A stretch of DNA of 64,000 nt from Epinephelus fuscoguttatus. Lineage: Eukaryota > Chordata > Actinopteri > Perciformes > Serranidae. The notes below the pieces were generated by a model that was not told where the DNA came from, searched no databases, and worked only from the letters and a program-made list of their open reading frames with translations. The stretch is from NCBI RefSeq assembly GCF_011397635.1, contig NC_064753.1, positions 42,590,322-42,654,321 of the forward strand. Reading direction: 5' to 3'. The position numbers were made by a program, and so were the translations under genes. Positions 58,081-64,000 of the stretch are shown in pieces; position 1 is the first letter of the stretch; every line of letters begins with the position of its first letter.

Positions 58081-59369
58081 AGAGGAACTCTTATTAAAAT
58101 CAAAAAGGTGCCATTTGTTATACATGCACTTGAAAAAGGCAAACTCATCTGTGTCATGTTTTGTTTTTGTAAAATAGTCAGTAGCATCTATAACAAGATT
58201 ATATTCTTATTCTACATAAACTACAAATAAAGTATAAAAGGATTAAATTAAATGAATAATTTCTTATTTTCTTTGATATTTTTTGTCATATACAGATGTA
58301 GTGATGATTGCTGGGTAATATACTCTATATGTTGATGTTGTCCAGTGTTGAGTCTCTGTTTGATCATGAAACAAGACGATATGTGCACAATAGCGTGCAC
58401 TGGGGCCTGTTGTAACTTCCTTACGCCGCTGCTCCAGCTGGCATTAGACTCTTAATATTTGCACTTTTCTCGCATTGTATTCTAACTGCTGCACATTAAT
58501 GTCCCTCAGGATAAATAATAGAAAGTTTTATCATTTCATATCCTTTCTCTAAAAATTTTGTGGTCATTCAGGTTTCTGAAATCAGAATATGATGTTTATA
58601 TTTACATGACCTGGATAGTGGGCATTATGTTCTTTAAAATCTGATCTGTTTGTAGATATCATGTTTTGCACATGGATAAAGAAGCTAAATTCAGGTTTAT
58701 GATGTATTATGCAGTATGTTCTGTCGAAACCTCACAACACTTACACTCTGAATGTTTAAGGATTGTTCTCTCCGGGTCTAAAGGTTTGTTTCTGTTTTTA
58801 AAAGGTGAGCATGTCACAAAGTTCGACAGAGGCTTCTTTAAAGAAGCGGCTTGGTTTAAAGCCGGTGGATGAATTTTCCATGTCTGTTTTTACGACTCAG
58901 TCGCCGTCTCCACACAAAGGAGTTCATCCCCATCGCCTTATTAGGAAAGTGGTGACAAGTGGCCATTGTTCAGAGCAGAAACAGACCAGCACGTCTGCAA
59001 GTGGCGAAAACAACAAGTGAGAACAGCCCACCTAAACACACTCCAGCTTCAAATAAATAACCACTGACAATTATAACAAACTGTGTCTATGGTGTTTGTT
59101 TCAGACACACAAACATATTTTTTAGAAACTACAAATGTACATCAGCTTGACCTCGTGTTTTATATCAAGTTTGTACATTTAAAAGCCTGCGAGGTTTGAA
59201 ACTGAAGGAAAGTGAAGTCAAAACAGGAAAGCTGGAGTAATTTTTTTTTCTTTATAACAGCCATGTAATATTATTTCAAGGCCATGTAAATATTTATCCC
59301 AAAAATTCAGACCATGCCAACATACTGTGCCGTACCACAGAACCTGCTATTATGTGCCAGCAGCAACAA

Positions 59370-59575
59370 TGGCCTCATATACCTCTCCATAATAGGTCAT
59401 ATCAGCAGCACCGGCGTGTAATTATTGTTTACTGCCACTCGGCTCCATTTATGGAGAACTGTCTTGATCTGGTGCTGAGCAGCGAGTCTGTAATCTCAAG
59501 GATTTGCAGGCTGCTCGTAAAATTACTGTCATGGATGAGAGGATTATTTAACTCCTGATTCCCAGTAAGGTCAGG
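59370..59575. promoter_or_regulatory. Candidate conserved non-coding element
   Basis: A unique, balanced-composition stretch with homeobox- and Fox-like words (GTGTAATTATTGTTTACTGC, CTCCATTTATGGAGAACTGT, AAATTACTGTCATGGATG) inside repeat-rich DNA. It has the texture of a vertebrate developmental enhancer. Conservation cannot be tested here. Confidence 0.25.
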
Positions 59576-59829
59576 ATTTCACACACCAGTGAGTGGCCCT
59601 GGCTTTAAATAGGAGCCTGATGGTGAGCAGTACAGTCAGTGGGAGAAGTTATGTTGGATCACTCGACATGTACTGCAGGGCAGGTGTTGCTGTCGAGGCT
59701 ACGAAGGCCACGCTCTCTCTGTTCTTTTATTTTTTAGGGATTTAGACGTTTATAATTTAGAATGGAAAATTAGACTTGGCACCACATGTGTAACTTTTGA
59801 TAACATTAACATTTCAGAATGACCACAGG

Positions 59830-60260
59830 TCTGTTGAATGAATGAATGAACTTTATTTATATAGCACCTTTCATGCACAAAATGCAAGCTGCTGTGTTAA
59901 AAAGATGTGTTTTGAGACGTTGTTTAAAACTGTCAACTGAGCCAGCAAGTCTGATATTTAAAGGCAGGCTGTTCTATAGTTTTGGGGCGTAGCAGCTAAA
60001 AGAAGCATCCCCGAAAGTTTTGTACATAAGGAACAGATAAAAGAGCTGCTGTGGAGGATCTCAGGGTTCGTGGAGGGACATAAGGTGAAAGGGAGTCTAC
60101 TATATAGGAGGGGTGATGCCATTAAGAGCCTTAAACACCAAAAGAAGGATTTTAAAATCAATTCTAAAAGATACTGGGAGCCAGTGTAGGTTATGTAAAA
60201 CAGAAGTAATATGGTCTCTCTTTTTATAGAGCATAAATAGAGCAGTCAAGACAACTGGAA
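59830..60260. repeat. Dispersed teleost repeat, long fragment
   Basis: Starts GAATGAATGAACTTTATTTATATAGCACC and continues GTGTTTTGAGACGTTGTTTA, GGAGCCAGTGTAGG and ATGGTCTCTC. This is the reversed end of a non-LTR element family common in fish. No usable frame. Confidence 0.5.
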
Positions 60261-60689
60261 ACAAAAGCATGAACTAGCTTCTCAGCAGCTCACTGGCTCA
60301 GTCGAGGTCGTACCTTAGCTATATTGTGTAAATTATAAAATGCAGTTTTTGTTAACAATTTAAAAATGAGCTTTAAAATTGAGACCAAGGTTTCTTACAA
60401 AAGGTCGTGTCTGTTTAGTGAGAACCAGGTCCATTTTACTTTTTGGGCCGACTAGGAGGATCTCAGTCTTTTCTTCGTAAGTTATGGCTCATGCAATCAT
60501 AATCCAATCATAAAAGCTTGATGTGGATGCTGTGCAGAATACTGGGGTTATTATTATCCTGACAGAGTGTAGAAAAAGCATTAAGTAAAGAACACTGGTG
60601 TTATCTGTGACTGTGAATCCCAAGTAAGAAACATCACCAAAAATGCTTTTCCCAACATTACTCGTGTGCAACCTCTTTTATCTCATTAA

Positions 60690-61143
60690 TTTTAAAATTT
60701 TGCTTTTTGTTCTAAAATCTCTTAATGGACTGGCTCCTGACTGTTAATCTGACATGTTGGTCAAATACATTCCCTCCAGATCCCTAAGATCCCCCACTTG
60801 TGGTCTACTAAACATTCCCCAGATTAAAACTAAAAAGTACGGTGACGCTGCGTTCTGTGTCTCTGGCCCTTGTCTTGGAACAGCCTTCCGGAGGGCATCA
60901 GACTCTCTGATTCAGCAGACAGCTTCAAATGAATCTTAAATCAATCTTAAATCCTATCTTTTTAGATTTTAGATTCGTATTTTTTATGTTTGTGTGTGTG
61001 TGTGTGTGCATGTGAAGGAATCTTATTTACTCTATCTCATCCTGTCTTTGATGTGTATTTTCTCATTTTATTATGTAAATCACTTTGAGTTGCAATTGCT
61101 GTATGAATTGTGTTATACAAATAAAGTTATTATTATTATTATT
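60690..61143 (+). mobile_element. L2-type LINE 3' end with (TTA)n tail
   Basis: Frames give LKSLNGLAPDC, YIPSRSLRSP and GTAFRRASDSL, a decayed end of an L2-type reverse transcriptase polyprotein. Then come a (GT)n stretch, CACTTTGAGTTGCAATTGC, CAAATAAAGTTATTATT and a TTA-repeat tail at 61127-61143, the typical L2 ending. Stops interrupt the frame. Confidence 0.75.
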
Positions 61144-61430
61144 GCTCAGTGAACTGCTGATTTAGTGAGTAAGTCTTTCATAGCCACAAACTCAAACACT
61201 TGACTCATCCGGTCCAGACATTTATGAGGTTGTGTTATCTCAGTATGTTTATTAAAGGCCCACTGTCTGTGATATCTTGTGGTGAGGCTGCATAATTGTG
61301 TTAAGTGTTAATAATTAAGTGTTTGATCTGTCTGATTGGGGCTACTGTAGAACAACATGGTGGACTCTGTAGATTGATAAATAATAAATGGACTGCACTT
61401 TTATTGCGCCTTGATAGTCTTCCACGTAAA

Positions 61431-62148
61431 GCCCTGTTCGGACGGGATTAGTTTGACGAAGAGACGTGGGGTAAAGTAATTATTACCAGGGATTTTAGTC
61501 CCGTTCGAACGCGCCATGTCTGTAATCATTATGGATAATATCAGTAAAAATTACAGCGACTTTTACCTTCTGTAAAACGGTCCCGAGGAAAAACCTTGGG
61601 TAACATCAATCCAGTACGAACTCGATCTTCTGTAAAAATGTGTGTAAATATTTCGTCACGTCCTGTTTACAACTAGTTTTCCGTGTTTTTTCGATGATGG
61701 AGGCGCCTGAAGAAGCATTCAGTGTTGTCAGCAGTTGTGATAGTGGACATTCTTCTAATGATTGCATAGTCCTATGTGGGAGACCAATCAAAAAGATAGA
61801 GAAGAAAGCACTTTTAAGAGCCACGAGACTTCTGGTTGTGCTAGGTAGGCCTAATATAAATCCATATTGCTAATCGTTGTGTACACACAATCCTGATCAT
61901 GGGCAATATTTCATATTGGGCTAATCATTGATTATTATTATCCTTCAGCCGATGCTTACAGGAAGCAAAGTAGCACACACATGCCGAAGGGAGGTGACGC
62001 CAGGGCGCAAACTGAGTTACTACTCCCATCTCTGGTAGAATTACAGAGATGTCTTGTCCCTTGCAAAAAGGACATTTATATTACAGACATCCTGTGGTAA
62101 ACTGACATTAGCCCACATCCCTATGCAAAACTAATCCTGTCCGTATAG
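61431..62148. mobile_element. DNA transposon derivative with CGGAC(A/G)GGATTAGTTT ends
   Basis: Left GTTCGGACGGGATTAGTTTG (61436-61455) pairs with the reversed right end ATACGGACAGGATTAGTTTT (62126-62145). Inside are ATTTTAGTCCCGTTCGAACG and a frame from ATG 61694/61697 (MMEAPEEAFSVVSSCDSGHS) ending at a donor-like CTAGGTAGG, perhaps the first exon of a lost element protein. Probably Harbinger-like. Confidence 0.6.
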
Positions 62149-62149
62149 T

Positions 62150-62375
62150 ACACCAGTACACTACGTCACATTCACTCATTCACACACAGTGCCACCTGCC
62201 ACTCAGTCACCATTCACAAGCTCTCACACATCGAGGGAACAGCCATTAGGAGCAGATCTGGGGTTCAGCATCTTGCCTAATGATGCTTTGACATACGGAC
62301 TGGCGGAGCTGGGGATCAAACTGACAATCTTCCATTTAGTGGACGACCCGCTCTGCCTCTGAGCCACAGCTGCCC
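62150..62375 (-). mobile_element. tRNA-derived SINE, second family
   Basis: The minus-strand head GGGCAGCTGTGGCTCAGAGG has an A box (TGGCTCAGAGG). B box AGTTTGATCCC lies at 62322-62312. Then follow CCAGTCCGTATGTCAAAGC, AAGATGCTGAACCCCAGATC and GTGAATGAGTGAATGTGACG, the layout of a common fish SINE. It lies directly beside the end of the DNA element at 62148. Confidence 0.75.
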
Positions 62376-62722
62376 TGCTCTGTATGTAGATATAAACGGC
62401 TCACTCTAAGGTAACAAAAACATCACAGTTCCTCAGTATTAGGTTACACTGGCTACACTTTACATGTAATTCACTTGCACGTGCCCAGTGTGAACACATC
62501 ATGAGGGTTAAGATGCCAACCATGAACCACAAGGTCCCCAGCTCCTTTGGTGTGGAGTGGTATGGAGCATGAAGAGAGTAGACGTGTCCCCTTATTGCTC
62601 TGAGAGAATGTGTGTTAAATATAGTCTTTTATACTGCAGTTTTGCATACTAATAATCTAGGACAATTTATAATGAACTTTAAAACCCTCTGGCTGAACCA
62701 GTGTGATTCTTAACTGACCACG

Positions 62723-63170
62723 ATGTCCAATTCACGTCCAAAACAAGAGGCCATGAGAGGAGGCCGCAAAGCATTGCAACATCCTGAGCAGACTACACCG
62801 GTATCAGGGGATGCTAATGCTACTAGCGCTCTTGATGCTACACTGCTACGATCCATGATGGCCTCCCTCAAGAGTGACACATTTGGGAAATTGACACCTG
62901 TGACAAGAATTCAAGACCTCAAATGAAGCACTCCAGTGAACATCCGATGCTCATGAGGTGGCGGTGGGTGAACTTGAGCACACAGCTACCGATCACAGTT
63001 CCCGGATGAACGAGTTGGAAGCCCTGGTTAACACGCTAAGTTCACAGGTGAAACGTTCGGATGACAAATGTGAGGACCTGGAGGCCAGATCCAGACGGAA
63101 TAATATTCGTGTGCTGGGTGTGCCAGAGGCAGTGGAGGGACCCCGTGCCACCAATTTTATCGCAAATTTA
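62723..63170 (+). mobile_element. L1-type LINE ORF1 fragment
   Basis: The frame from 62723 (MSNSRPKQEAMRGGRKALQH) and then another frame (SSRMNELEALVNTLSSQVKR, CEDLEARSRRNNIRVLGVPE) match an L1/Tx1-type ORF1 protein: a coiled coil leading into the RRM-like domain with the NNIRV.G.PE motif. A frameshift lies between 62880 and 62960. The match ends abruptly at about 63170, where unrelated AT-rich DNA follows. Confidence 0.75.
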
Positions 63171-64000
63171 TTTTTCTGTCTTATTTCATCCACATTTTAA
63201 AACATGTCAACTAATACTAATTTGCAACACGAAATAAGCAACAACATTCTGCAGCAATAACAACATTTACAAATGTGTGCAGTAATAGGCTCAATAAAGA
63301 CAATGTGCAAAACCATGCATGGCCAGCAGACAGTTATCAAAGGAGAAACTAATGACTGGAGTAGATTTAGTCCAAGATAAAACAGACACATAGGCCCAGT
63401 ATCAATAAAACACAAGTACAGTAAATAAACACACTATGAAACAAGATGATTTAACGAGGGAGCCCAGCGCTTGAACATTTCCTGGCTGGCATTCAACGTG
63501 CCCGTAAAACATTCGTCTGTACTCTTGGATGTGCTGCCAGTGATACGTGGCTACGACTCTCAAGATCAGTTACAGGTTCAAGATCGAGGGCTCTGAAATG
63601 GCAGCAAGTCTCATGTCATGTTTAGCCCCGTATGCTAACTGGTGTTTGTCCCCTGTGGGACCGAGGGAGAGATGGGGAGCCGATTGCAGGGACACTCCCC
63701 CTCGTTCCTGTCTGCTTCTGCCCCTCATACTCCCCCCTGTTTCTCTCTTTTTGCCCTTCCTTCCTCTTCTATCTCCTCCTCCTGTGCTCCTCCTCCAGGG
63801 CTCGCAGGATAACACACCGCCTGCCTCTTGTTTGGATAAGTTAATGCTGAGATGTCAGCCTCGATTCTGATGTATACCACCTGCCTTGGCCTGCGACTGA
63901 CCTCGTACTCCAGCTCCCACTGCAGAGACATTCCAGTGCTTTTCTGGGGCTGTGTTTACATTGCAACAGATTGCCCTGCTCTCCCTATCTGCTCATCACG
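63171..64000. other. Intergenic, weakly retroelement-like
   Basis: 63440-63900 has pyrimidine-rich GC sequence and frames such as ISYRFKIEGSEMAASLMSCL without a recognisable domain. It may be another LINE piece. Nothing is called. Confidence 0.3.

Noticed and set aside
62150..62375. Possible tRNA gene on the minus strand
   Set aside because: Box A and B are present but the acceptor stem does not pair and the SINE body follows.

Overview
This is eukaryotic, intron-rich DNA from a bony fish, probably a percomorph teleost. The evidence is a recognisable teleost-type rbpms2 gene, compact splice sites, and dense typical fish repeats: Rex3 and L2-type LINEs, tRNA-derived SINEs, hAT, Tc1, Harbinger-like and TTAA-type MITEs. 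It is not bacterial, so operons, ribosome binding sites and CRISPR arrays do not apply.

Only one host gene can be built with confidence. It is rbpms2 (RNA-binding protein with multiple splicing 2), on the minus strand from about 27.1 kb down to about 7.6 kb. Seven coding exons join in frame, with GT-AG introns, into a 199-residue protein: one RRM (residues about 19-97), a conserved linker, an eight-alanine run and the family C-terminus ending RQFC. The stop lies in exon 7. A donor eight bases downstream suggests a further, 3'UTR exon starting at 8715 and ending near an AATAAA signal at 7643-7648. The 5'UTR and promoter lie in CpG-rich sequence at about 27.1-27.75 kb.

Layout. 1-880 is a compound GATA/GAAA satellite. 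0.9-7.6 kb (downstream of rbpms2) is intergenic, with LINE fragments, a Rex3 copy with a perfect 11-bp target duplication, and TTAA-type MITEs. 7.6-27.1 kb is rbpms2; its introns are loaded with MITEs, many nested. The most striking nest is in intron 6: a TTAA-type MITE contains a hAT-like element with TAGGGCTGCC ends, which contains two concentric inverted repeats around a frameshifted reading frame resembling the zinc-binding cytoplasmic domain of P2X7. 27.8-64 kb (upstream of rbpms2) is a long stretch with no confident host gene. It holds inverted-repeat arms, LINE fragments, SINEs, Tc1 remnants, a Harbinger-like element with a Myb/SANT-like relic, a broken THAP zinc finger, and a few non-repetitive stretches that could be conserved regulatory DNA.

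No searches could be run, so repeat family names rest on motif recognition and on comparison between copies inside the window. Host-gene exons without long reading frames could have been missed, especially in 37-64 kb.
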